Assembly (NCBI GenBank): GCA_001599815.1
Contig: BCIA01000003.1
Location: 806,001 to 870,000, forward strand
From: Furcasterigmium furcatum
Lineage: Eukaryota; Ascomycota; Sordariomycetes; Glomerellales; Plectosphaerellaceae
Length of the DNA: 64,000 bases
Direction: 5' to 3'
Positions 23,220-33,663 of this stretch are shown in pieces (position 1 is the first letter of the stretch; every line of letters starts with the position of its first letter). Below the pieces are notes generated by a model. That model had not been told where the DNA came from. It did no database searches and saw only the letters and a program-made list of their open reading frames with translations. A program made the position numbers and the translations under genes.

Positions 23220-24873
23220 CTACCACGGCAATGAACCCCAGATCCAGGAATTGATCAGGTTGAGCGCAGTCTCAGGCTTGTCGTAGGGCACCAGGTGTCC
23301 GGCACCGTAGATCTCGGCGTATGTCAATGTCTGGAAGGCCTTCCCTCGTCCGGCTACCTGGACACCAGAGTACCAGGAGCTCAACTCACGGAACCTGAAT
23401 AATGGGTGGCCGTTCCACGACAGGCCATGGTCAACGAGCTGTCGCATGCCCGCGGCGTGGCAGTACCAATCCTTGTCACCGACGTAGATCAAGACACGGT
23501 AGTCCTGTACCAGGTCAGCATGGGCCGGCGAAGCGACCATGTTGCGACTTACATGATTAAGGAGATAGTTGACATATCGGTCACTGGACTTCCACAGGTC
23601 CCCAATCGACTCCCAACGGTCGTATACGTCTTGCGAGACGCCATTGAAGGGGCGGTCAGTCGGCACACCGAGCGCCCGTTTCACGTGGTCTTGACCGAGA
23701 AAACGACCGACGGCTGCAAGCTCAGGATAACAGTTCAGAGGGTCTCCGTGGCACTCCCGTCTCCAATCGAATGGATTGCGGCCCATCTTGTTCGTGACGA
23801 GGTCGCTCATCTGACTGCAGCGCTCGTGGGCGCTCTTGCACCCGTGGGAGAGCCAGCCTTCCGTCTCACAGAGGAAGAGGTTTTTCTCACACCACAGCGA
23901 CCTAGGCGCCCACTCTAAGCACTGTGATGAGTTGAGGAGAGCATCCGGACCGCTGCATGCAGCCTCGAGGGTGGCAGCGTTTTGCACAGGAAGCCTGACG
24001 AGCCCGTTCCCGATCATGATCCCTCGAAGATTGATTTTTGGGGCCCGATCCGTGTTTGACAAGGGCTGCTGAGCGCCTGAATATTGGGCCGTAACGTTAT
24101 CCCGCGCACCGGCCTGTCTTTTAGCGATGGCCGTGGCCAGAGCCGGAACCCAGGAGCCGCCGTAGGACTCGCCGGCGATGTAAAAGTCGCGATCTGCGAG
24201 CTCCTTGAAAGCAACAAAAAATTGTTGCAGGAACCGATCCATCATCTTGGTCGACTGGACGAGTCCGTCGGGCATGCTGCTGCCGTAGGAGAAACCGACA
24301 CCTATGGGCTGGCTACACACTGGTCAGTATGGTCACCTCGAATCTCGCTGGCGGGATTGACGGCCTCCTCTCGGCGCGACTTACTCAACAAAGAGCACGG
24401 TGGCATTCGCATTCCAGCTGTAGGGGTTTTCGTATGTACTGCTCCCATCGGCAGTCACAAGGCACGGCCCCAATTCCATCAGGTTGCCGTATCCCGTAGA
24501 TGAAGCACCTGGGCCACTTTATGATGTGCCATCAGTCAGCAAGGGGCTGCACGATTGCGCCGCGAAGAAACGCACGCGTGGAGACTAACCCGCTCATCCA
24601 CAAGATCACCGGATCCCGAGAGACGTCATTCCTGCTTTCGAAAAGCCAGAAAAAGACATGTGAGTCGTCTTCCGGCGTATCGACGTAGCCGGACACACCA
24701 GGAGTGGAACTGTTGCACGCAGCCGACGTCTTGTTGCTGACTCGAATCGAAAAGGCCGGCACTCCGGCAGTGTCAGCGGCTTCGAAGTCAGTGCGTGCCG
24801 GGAACAAGATGGATTGCGCCCGGGCGACGCCAATAGCCGCGAGCAACGTGGGCGTGATGTGTGATAGTAGCAT
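23220..24873 (-). CDS. Secreted serine carboxypeptidase (peptidase family S10)
   Basis: Three exons (24873-24590, 24516-24385, 24312-23220; introns 73 and 72 bp) yield 502 residues. Residues 1-19 are a signal peptide (LLAAIGVARAQ). WMSGGPGASS, restored across the first splice, is the oxyanion region. FVDQPIGVGFSYG follows the second splice. The nucleophile lies in GESYGG (Ser188), the acid in YVGDKD (about Asp418) and the histidine in GAGHLVPY (His478), so the triad is complete. The enzyme should remove C-terminal residues from peptides at acid pH, outside the cell or in the vacuole; lack of a retention signal favours secretion. Its 5' flank meets a Zn2Cys6 regulator, and an amidohydrolase and an OPT transporter are nearby, consistent with peptide or amide scavenging. 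Confidence 0.92.
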
Positions 24874-25325
24874 TGTCCGCGAGCGAATATGTCTGTTGGG
24901 TGAAGTCCGTGTTACCGTAGCTGGTGTCACGATCGAGGAGACTGCTCGAGATTTGAGAAGAGGGCAGCCAGCGAGTGCGCTTCCGTTGACCTCTTTGGGT
25001 TAGCGCCACAGGATGTGGTCAAGCCGAGGGATAATGCTTCGCCGCCTGGACTCGCAGTAGAAAAATCCGGGCTTCTACAATGAGAGCAGAGTCTTGGTCC
25101 GTCCAGTCATTGAGAGCTACAGGCTGTGGGCGCGGTCGTCAGATCTTGGCTTGCGCCAGGCGCAACGAAACGGTCATCGACAACCAGTTTGGGAGGTGGC
25201 GGGTTGCGAGTGCCCCTGCAGACTTGCCCGGTAGGCTGTCCGGCGTAGCTACTATTATGGATTCATAGTTGACCGATTGTTGCGCAAAGTTCAGGATTGA
25301 ATGTATTGCATCCCCTGCTTCCTCT
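24874..25325. promoter_or_regulatory. Promoter of the carboxypeptidase gene
   Basis: A 450-bp gap between the carboxypeptidase start and the 3' end of the regulator gene, both on the minus strand. No gene or repeat is visible. Confidence 0.4.
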
Positions 25326-27611
25326 TCAGCTACCGAGGTCAAACTCGCTCAGCGATGCCACTTCGCTAAAGTGCCGCCCGTCGGGTTCTCGGCCGAATAT
25401 CATGAATGTTTCATCGACGCCCCGTGAAAAGATTATATCCCGCGCGGTCCAGGAATTATATGCAGAGCAGACCAAGTACACCTTTCGACCTCGAGCGAGC
25501 TCTCGACAGAGCAGCTTGTTACTTGACCAGGACAAGCCCAGGGGTGTGAACGAGTCCTCGTAATACCCACCCGCATCTACCCCCTGCTGGAGCAGGCCAT
25601 CGACGATTTGAGCAGCCGGTAGATCCTGTAGCAGGGAAACGGCGCACTGGAGATGATGGAAAATTCCTTGTCGATACATGTTCCGCCGCGAACAGTTGAC
25701 CAGATTCACGCCTGCTGCAATACGCAACAGCAGATGAAGCCAGGGGTCGCGGAACGCTGTCCACCGTACCTCGGGCGCCTTGAGAGCGCGCAAGTGGCTC
25801 TCATTGCAGGCAATCTGGGCGGAAGCATACGCTACCAGCGCCATCACTTGCTCGTGGTCAGCTAGGCGTAGGGGCTCTACAGCAGCAGTGGACGGGACCA
25901 GCATAGCCGGGTCGAAGTTGTGAGGAAGGCCCAGTGGAGGCTCCGAAAGGTCCAGCGCGTCTCGCAGTCGTGCAAGCTCGCCGAACACGTCTTCTTCAGA
26001 GAGACGCTTCTCGACGGGGTGTTGGTCCTGCGCACCATGGCTCTGCTCACCCCTCAGGATCGACCACCACTGATTCAGTCTTTCCAGGCCGTCTGTTGTC
26101 CCGCCGTCTTCATTTCCCATACAGGCGCACAGGAGGATTCGACGACCGAGCCTTTGAGCTTTGGCAGCTATCATGCAGAAGGAGTCTGGGGCCGTGGTAA
26201 CCTCGGATTCCAACTCCGACACCAAGACTTCGGTCGGTGACTCTCTCCCATACAGGGAGTGGGGACGAAGTGTTCCCTCGCATAGAGCGCGAAGGCCGAG
26301 CCAGCATTGGACTAAGCCACGGCCAAACGGCAACGAAAGCACGGCTTCCTTGTTACCAAGTATGATCGAGTCGAGTACGGCCAACGCTCGATATACGTCG
26401 TCAAGGCAGCCGAGCTCGAGGTGAAAACAAAGTACCAGGATCAACATGACGACGCGGCAACCCAGTGAGATGCCCGAGCCGCTATGGAGTGCTCCGGTGC
26501 CCCCCGACGCAAGGCTCAGAGCTTTGCTGTGATGTCGCCGCACGGTGACCCATCGGCCGGTGCCATCGGCGGAAAACATCCCACCGCGATTTGCGAGGTT
26601 CGCGGCTGCCAGGGCGTTGGCGCAGGAACTGACCGGCTCAAACTCCATTGCTAGGTCCTGGAAGTGCTGGATCTGACCAGGCATCAAACTTATGACTTGT
26701 GACGTAAAGTGTGCAAGATACATGCGTTCGCGGGCTGGCATGTTCGGCAACCGGCTGGGCAGTCGGGGTGCCCAGATTGTCTGATCAAAAGTCACGGTTT
26801 GCGGTTTGGTGACTGGTGCGGCGGGTGTACCCGGACTGGCGGTCGATGTGCTGATTGTGGGCAAGTCTAGTTCTGAGAGGCTGGGTTCGTCATTTGCCGG
26901 CGAAAGACCAAAGGTCAAAGGGGAAAAGTCGCGAGGTAATATCTGCTGCCACCAGCCGTTGTCGCACGACTCGAGGCCGGGATCGAGGGGAACGTGAGCC
27001 AGGTCATCGCCTGCAAGGACTTGTGTTGCCATGCAGTCGCTCCACGAAGGGATTAAGGTGCTAGGGGTCTCTGAATCCATTCTGGTTGCCCGCTCCACCT
27101 CCGTGTATGGCGGTGTGAGAGCCGAAAATGGGCTGGCACTCCCATGAAGAGCTTCTGGCTGAATGGAAATGGTTTCTCCAGAAGCAGTGGGCGCCAAAAT
27201 CTCTGCCAGGTCATCACGGGTTTGCCCGACGGGCTTGTCGCAGGGGCTTTGTACGCTGCTTTCAGACGGGGGTGATGGGTCGAAGCGAGCAGCAGAGGCA
27301 ACATGCTGTCGCCGTCGCTCTCGCTCCTTCGAATCCAGCTCCGTCCGTCGCCTGACCTTCTGTGCCGCCCAGCCTGTGACATCGCGAAACTCGACAGCGA
27401 TGCTGTAGCTGCACTGAATGCCGGCAGCATGACATTTTCCGCATGTGGGTTTAACTTCGTCGCACTGAAGCTTACGTCAACCTTGAGCGCTGCATCGACA
27501 ACTTCCAGAGGACAGACTGACCTTTCGCTTCTTCTGCCTGCAGGCTATGCATCCGAATTTGGAACGCCTAACACCAGACTTGGAGGGGCGAGCAGGCGTA
27601 GGACCATACAT
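25326..27611 (-). CDS. Zn2Cys6 transcription factor (Fungal_trans_2-like)
   Basis: Two exons (27611-27522 and 27464-25326; 57-bp intron at phase 0) encode 742 residues. The zinc cluster is split by the intron: FGCIACRQKKRK | CDEVKPTCGKC.....C, a canonical C-x2-C-x6-C-x5-C-x2-C-x6-C at about residues 21-48. A basic stretch (VRRRTELDSKERERRR) follows. The long C-terminal part (SLMPGQIQHFQDLAMEF, LVLCFHLELGCLDDVYRAL, FHHLQCAVSLLQDLP, CSAYNSWTARDIIF) resembles the PF11951-type regulatory domain rather than the MHR type. The gene is divergent from an amidohydrolase with 591 bp between starts and lies in front of a carboxypeptidase, so it probably regulates one or both. No coding potential was lost between the exons. 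Confidence 0.88.
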
Positions 27612-28202
27612 ACTGGGCAGTCGCAGACGGTTTGCAGCAAGGAGCCTCGGTGTTGCGCGATTTGGTTGACCTCACGCTCAGCTCAGGCAGGGAAAGGGAG
27701 AGAGAAAGCGGCCCACCAGCCGAGGCGGGGTCCCGACAAGGTCGGGACGGGGGCGCGTCCGGCCCAGTCCGGCCCCACACTGACCAACACGGTCCGGAGA
27801 TCCCCGGGTTATCGGAGGAAGGGGGACATCTGCCCCCTTCATCTTCTCGCACAGCAGCTGCCGGCCGTGGTAGACCCAGCCCCCTGGTTCACATACGCGA
27901 CCGGGGTACTGATGATTTGGCGTTGGAGAGTATTGCAGGTGGTTCTGGCCCCCAACAAACGAACCTGTGGTGAGGTTGCCCATAATTAAAATCCACTTGC
28001 GCTTTACCATATCGGGTGCTCGCAGCCGCCGGTCATGGATTTCGATGCCAGCATGAAGGTATTCGTTCAATTTGAATTGTCTCGGTGGAGGGTAATGAAG
28101 TAATAAACAGTTATAAGTAGGCCCAAGTGTCGTGCTCACTTGACTGTGCAACCGTCCCGACTACCCTGCGCCGCCACGCCATACACAGCCTCACCAACAG
28201 CA
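27612..28202. promoter_or_regulatory. Divergent promoter between regulator and amidohydrolase
   Basis: This 591-bp stretch drives the regulator (minus) and the amidohydrolase (plus). A TATA-like TTATAAG lies at about 28110, roughly 95 bp upstream of the amidohydrolase ATG. CGG/CCG-rich sequence fills 27710-27860, including a direct GGTCGGGACGGGGGCG-type patch and GTCCGGCCCAGTCCGGCCCC with two GTCCGGCCC repeats at about 27758-27776. Confidence 0.5.
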
Positions 28203-29792
28203 ATGACTTACAGCCAATCTCCCAACCTGCCTCATCGCCAGCCCGCGGTGCAGTACCGTGGCGCTGGATGTGGCTGTAGTCACGCATGGTCTCACGCTCA
28301 CTTGACTGAGCAAGAGACCGGTGTGACTTCTGGAGCTCCCCCTTACTATCGTGGCCCCGTCAGTTCGGCCGGGCCTGGCACGGGGAGCCCTCACTTCTCG
28401 CATCACTCGAGCATATCGACCCCAGCTCATTCACCTTTCATCGAGGTTGCAATCCCGGCGCCCTTTCCCGATCATCATGCACAAGAGAACACCTCGTCTT
28501 GCATCTTCGCCGATCTCCTCATCCCTGGCCGTGGAGACCCGATGCACAACATGGCTGTGGGAATATCCCGGGAGCATGGCACCATCACCTTCGTCGGCGC
28601 TCAGTCAAGGCTTCCGTCCGCGTTGAACTCCGTGCCCCGAGTGCACGTGCGCTATCTGCTCCCAGGCCTATGGGATTGCCATTCTCATTTCGCAGGCATC
28701 CTCCATGTCGACTTCCCGGACTTCATCCAGACTCACCCTGTCATCTGCGGGGCGGCGAATGCTCGAAGTTTCCACGACACCCTCATGGCGGGTTTCACGT
28801 CGGTAAGGGATGTCGGATCCTACGCTACCGAGGTCGCCAGAGTCGTCCAGGCAGGCGTTCTCCTCGGTCCCAACGTCTTTGGTGCTGGTGCCGCCATCGG
28901 CATCACGGGGGGAAGCTGCGACGCCGTAACGCTGCCGGCTGACTTCGTCTACTCCCGCCAGGGCACTGGTGCAAATAACTTCTGGCCAGGTATCACGTCC
29001 CTCGCCATAGCCGACGGTGTTGAAGAGTGTCGCCGTGCGGTTCGCCAGCAAATCCGCCGAGGAGCCCGTTGTATCAAGGTCGTCGCTACCGGCGGCGTCC
29101 TGAGCACTACCGACGACCCCCACTACAGGCAATTCTCGGACGAGGAACTCCGCGTGCTTGTCGAAGAGTCCACGCTCCAGGGACGGGCCGTTGCCATTCA
29201 TGCACATGGAAAGTCGGGCATCATGGCTGCTATCCGAGCCGGAGCAAAGACCATAGAGCATGGCAGCTTTATCGACGAGGAAGCGGCCACGCTGATGGCG
29301 GAGCGCGGTGTCATGCTCGTCGCCACTCGCCATGTTATTGAAGAGGGTCTCAAGCACCTGGGCGAACTCAATCCGGAAACAGCCGAGAAGATGAAAATGG
29401 TCGCGGAGTCACATCTCAGAGCATATTCCACGGCTATCAAAAAGGGCGTAAAGATCGCTCTCGGCACCGACATTGCTAGTTCTGACCCTCACTCCTCGAC
29501 TTCCCACGGCAATAACGGAGCCGAGCTTGTGTACGCTGTCAAGGCTGGGCTGACGCCCTTGCAAGCTATCGAGGCCGGTACCATCAACTCGGCGGAGACT
29601 CTCGGTCCTCAGACCCCTAAGAAAGGTCTTCTAGAGCACGGATGGGACGCAGACATGATTGCCTTTGACGAAAACCCCTTGGAAAATATAGGCCTTTTCC
29701 GCGATCCTGCTAATGTTAAATTCGTGTGGCAGGGTGGAAAGCTTGTCAAGGCCCCAGGATGGAAGGCCTTGTGGCCTTCAGACTGTAAATAA
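28203..29792 (+). CDS. Amidohydrolase-superfamily enzyme (imidazolonepropionase/ochratoxinase-like)
   Basis: A single exon of 529 residues from ATG 28203. It has a complete binuclear-metal TIM-barrel set: DCHSH (His160, His162), carboxylated-lysine motif KVVATGG (Lys292), AIHAH (His333), EHGS (His353) and GTDIA (Asp423). The order and spacing match the microbial subgroup that includes imidazolonepropionase-like and Xaa-Pro dipeptidase-like amidohydrolases and fungal ochratoxinase, which cleave amide bonds of N-acyl amino acids. No signal peptide is visible, so it is likely cytosolic. The first about 85 residues are low-complexity (His/Ser/Pro-rich) and not part of the fold; they may be an extension or include mis-assigned leader. 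Gene order with a regulator, a carboxypeptidase and an OPT transporter suggests use of acylated amino acids or peptides. Confidence 0.85.
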   Translation: MTYSQSPNLPHRQPAVQYRGAGCGCSHAWSHAHLTEQETGVTSGAPPYYRGPVSSAGPGTGSPHFSHHSSISTPAHSPFIEVAIPAPFPDHHAQENTSSCIFADLLIPGRGDPMHNMAVGISREHGTITFVGAQSRLPSALNSVPRVHVRYLLPGLWDCHSHFAGILHVDFPDFIQTHPVICGAANARSFHDTLMAGFTSVRDVGSYATEVARVVQAGVLLGPNVFGAGAAIGITGGSCDAVTLPADFVYSRQGTGANNFWPGITSLAIADGVEECRRAVRQQIRRGARCIKVVATGGVLSTTDDPHYRQFSDEELRVLVEESTLQGRAVAIHAHGKSGIMAAIRAGAKTIEHGSFIDEEAATLMAERGVMLVATRHVIEEGLKHLGELNPETAEKMKMVAESHLRAYSTAIKKGVKIALGTDIASSDPHSSTSHGNNGAELVYAVKAGLTPLQAIEAGTINSAETLGPQTPKKGLLEHGWDADMIAFDENPLENIGLFRDPANVKFVWQGGKLVKAPGWKALWPSDCK

Positions 29793-30145
29793 ATTGGAGT
29801 GTAGAACATCATAGTAATGCGTTCTTTGTCGGGGACCAAACCGGCCAGATCCTTCCAGAATGCTGTGTCATTTTATTGATATCTATGGCGTCCAGCTACT
29901 CGTAGTAGTTTGTCACAGGCAACATAATTATTGAGTATCCAATATGACTTCCATGTTAGGTATCAGTGGAGGTCAGGCGGAATATTTGCGGCGACAATCT
30001 TCAAAAAGAAACAAGCAAAGAAATCGACAAGACTGCATGAAAACTAGAGGGACATCAACATGTGTAAAGCGCAAGCCTGCCAGAGCTCAGAAATCCACAG
30101 AGATCCAAGGCTATAACCCTTTGTGCCCACATCGGCCGAGCGATC
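29793..30145. other. Convergent 3' flank of amidohydrolase and OPT genes
   Basis: A 353-bp terminator region for two converging genes. A-rich sequence near 29990-30030 may hold polyadenylation signals. No gene is seen. Confidence 0.45.
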
Positions 30146-32565
30146 TCAGCAAGCGTCGCCCACACAGCCGATGTTCGATCCATATCTGGAGGGGCCTACA
30201 TCACCAAGAGTCAAAATGGCATTGACTATGCCTCCAATGCTTTCTCCAGCAATCATGCCAGCGGCCACGGGAATCATGAAGATAGCAAAGGATCGAGGCC
30301 CTCGACGCTTCCAGATAAGGGACGCAACGGCGCCTATGGTGAATGCCAACCCGTACTCGAAGACCGGAATCAAAGCGCCCATGGCCATCATAAGCATGTT
30401 GGGTGTCCAGCTGCGAAGGGTCGTTCGACCCGTCACCAAAAGCCAGTGTCGTAAAAGGTGGACAGCAATCGCTACAGCCGACGCGGCTATTCCGAAAACC
30501 CACGAAGCCCTGGCGACAGGAAACAGGGGGTCGAGCATTGCAGTAGCGATGACCCTGTAGGCCTGGACTGAGGGAGTAGCAAACTGGCAAGTGGCTGCCA
30601 TCTCGAGATTAAGGATGCAAGGATATGCCTGGGCAAAGACCATGAAGAGTGCTGGCCCGAGGAACATGGCCGGCAGACAACCGAGAAGCTGTCCGAACCA
30701 CTGGGCACGAGGCGAGGTACCCAGGAAAAAGCCGATCTTGAAGTCTGTTGTCAGCTCGCTCGACTGTTGCGCGATGGACCCGGACACAGCGCCACCCGCG
30801 AGGTTGCTCAAAAGACTGTTATCGAGAGAGGCGCCGGTGGGTTTGAGGGCCCCTCCAAGAGCCAACTGGGAGCTAGAGGAGACCATGGACCCAGGGGTGA
30901 CACCAGACTGCCCGGTAACGACGACGAGTATCACTGCAAACACCATGCCCACAAGAATAGAAAGCAGCACGATGCCGTAGTGCATCCTCTATTCCCACAA
31001 GGTCAGCGTCCTTCAGATGGTCGATCACGAATATAAATGGCTGAGGATAACTCACATAGAGCTGAGTCATGATGACCGATGAAATGATCAAGCCGGCAAT
31101 GCTGAGGCCCAACCACTCCCACGTCTTGACAAGCTCGTGGATCGGAGAAGGATCAATCAGGCGTTCCGTCGTCCTGGATCTCGTTGCCCTTGCCGCAAGC
31201 CAGTCGGCTCCGAACGAACACCCCAACCGGGCCTGGAGGTCCTGTAGAGAGCCGGCCATTCTGCTGCTGCCAACACGAACAACGTTCCAGAACATCTTGT
31301 AGTGGACTAAAACGTCGGTGAAGGTGGCGCAGATGGTGACAAGGATGGCGGGAAACAGTAACCAGTACCGAGGAGAGGGTGCCGAGATCAAGTCCTCGCT
31401 TTGTAACGCCTTGTACATCACAAGGTCGGGGTACTTTGGGTGGTATGCCACCCCCACGGCGAGACCCTTGGCCACAAGAATAGGCCCGATAATGCCATAG
31501 GAGACGCAGTACCCTAGAAGCCACGATAACCCGACGTTGAGGGGGATGAGCATGCCGATGCCAATCAAGGCCGGGGTCCATTCGATGGTGAAGAAGCCCC
31601 AGTTGACCGCGTAAATCGCCCGGTTGGCGTGACCGCCCCATTGATAGATGTACCAGGTGATGTTCCAATCCCACAGGATGCCTCTGGCATATGAGGCGCC
31701 GATTGTCCAGACTGTCGAGACTGAGAAGGACGACACGAGAGCATAAGTCGAACTCTTGAGATCCGGGTTCTTGGCACCTAGATGCAATTGCCGAATAGCC
31801 GTCGCAATCGCGGCTGCCGATGGGAAGACGAGGTCAAGCTCGCGGCCGAACTGGAGAATAAATATCCTGCGCATCGGAACTGACATTGCGGAGCCAAAGA
31901 AGGCGGCCGAGCCGGTTAGGGCTGCCAGCTTGCCAAAGTCCTCTTTGGGATTGTGCAAGAGGCCAAGTTGGTACATGGCTGGGACGGCGCCGAAGAACAT
32001 GACGCTCATGCCGCCGGTCGAAGTCGCCACTGTCTGAATGATATTGTGTTCGCGGGGTCCGAAGGAGCCGCTTAGCAGAGGGAGCGCCATGCGTTGAAAC
32101 GCAAGCAAAGCAACGTAGCCCAGGAGCGTCGCAAACATGTTGGCGTCGTTTGCGATGCCGGCCTTGAGGCCTGATAATAGTCAATTGCCGCTCTGGTGTT
32201 CTTTGAGAGGTCTGACGTCTCTTACCGAGGTACACGTTACTCGCGTGGACTAGTGAGCCGAGGAGCCAGCCGGTGATGACGGCCCTGGGGCTTAGCTGGC
32301 GCGGCTCTTCGGGGAGGAGGTCGTCGTGAGGGAAGGGGGCAAACATGTCGACGGCCTGTTCGGCTGGTGCTTTGGACTTATCGTCCAATACCTCGCCGAC
32401 CTCAACGTCTGTCCGACGAGTGTTCGCCACTTCGAGAATGTCTGTGTCATCGTTATTTTTGGGAGGGTTCATGTTCCCTGCTTTGTTGGTGTCGCCGACG
32501 TTTGCCATGGCCGATGAGAGACAGTCGAAGGATGGGCAAATGCGTCGAGTGTGAACAGAGGGCAT
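30146..32565 (-). CDS. OPT-family oligopeptide transporter
   Basis: Three exons (32565-32226, 32170-31056, 30988-30146; introns 55 and 67 bp) encode 765 residues. After an acidic, hydrophilic N-terminus of about 80 residues, many hydrophobic segments follow. The junction SNVYL|GLKAGIANDANMF restores a typical OPT first-membrane segment. Other OPT-like segments are FGPREHNIIQTVA, GFFTIEWTPALIGIGML, ESIGGIVNAIL and MIPVAAGMIAGE. The features are closer to the OPT group that includes yellow-stripe-like and fungal OPT proteins than to PTR2 carriers. It would import oligopeptides or peptide-like or metal-conjugated compounds at the plasma membrane with protons. It is divergent from the GH78 rhamnosidase and convergent with the amidohydrolase. 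Start 32565 is the outermost ATG; ATG 32508 is an alternative. Confidence 0.87.
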
Positions 32566-33663
32566 GAAAGGCGGATGCTGCGATTCAGAGGTCTAGAGGG
32601 TTGTCATTTAAGTAGTAGGCAGCACGACAGGAAGCTGTCGATACCCTAGGGTCTCGCCACAGTCCGATATCCTGTTTGAGGAAGCACTCCATCACTTCGT
32701 GGTGTGTTTAGGCCTGTCTATCAAGTGTTGCGGGGCTGATAGCGACCACGGCTTGTGTTCCCCGGGCGCCATTGTAGTTACAGTAGCGTCCCCCCAAGAC
32801 TGTTGTACTAAACCATTTCGGGTCCGCACAAGAGCCGCCAGCCATCGCTTCAGGTCAACACACGCGGCGCTTGTCATGCGATCAAGGACCCCTTTCCGGG
32901 CAGCCCAAGTGTTGTTGTGTTTTGGCCGCTTCGTGACTTGTGCCTCTTCTTTTCAGGGCCTAGCTTCTGGGGTAACACATGCACCCCTCATTTGCCAAGA
33001 GGATGGACAAGACCCGTCTTCCCTCACCTATGTGATGGAAGTCCGGGGATTAGTGCCGCGTCACGTGTCGATGCCTGCCAATGGACCGTCACAGCGCCCC
33101 GAGGGGATATCTCTTCAACTCGGAAGACGTCAAAGTTGGCTTGGGTCACGGGAAGGACTGCCACAGCGATGAACGTATGCCAAGACAACCAGTCACAAGT
33201 TGACAGCACCTCTGAGTCATCATACGACACTGCCCGTCTGGGGAGGATGCTGATCCTTGCCATACCTTCACAACTCCCAGAGAAGAATTGAGTATCAGTT
33301 GATCCGTCTTCATATCTCCGTGCATTGTATTCGCGCTCGAAATCGGAATGACGGGGGATTTTATGGCACACAAGCTTGCAGTCGGGCTCGGGGACGGTGG
33401 TCATCGGGTGGACATGCACCGACTAGGGAGGGGCAACCACCATCGGAGGGACATATCCCGGGCTCTGGTGCCACCCGGCTCGGTGTAGGTCTCAGCCGAT
33501 ACGGTTCAATTCTCCCGAGAGAGCGCGAGGCAGACGGTGGGCGAAGAGGAATTTGGGCCCAAAAGAAAGCTCAGTTGTGCCTTGCGTCGATGGCGACTCT
33601 GCAGCCATCACATTCTCAACTCGTATCCTCAGGTTGGAGGCGAATTTCATTCAGTCTTACACG
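32566..33663. promoter_or_regulatory. Divergent promoter between OPT transporter and GH78 genes
   Basis: An 1.1-kb non-coding gap serving two divergent genes. Short frames are present but without features. CGG-containing patches occur in the last 200 bp (CCGGGCTC near 33458; CACCCGGCTCGGTG near 33471). No shared operator could be fixed by eye with the MFS/regulator promoter at 38.4-39.0 kb. Confidence 0.45.
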
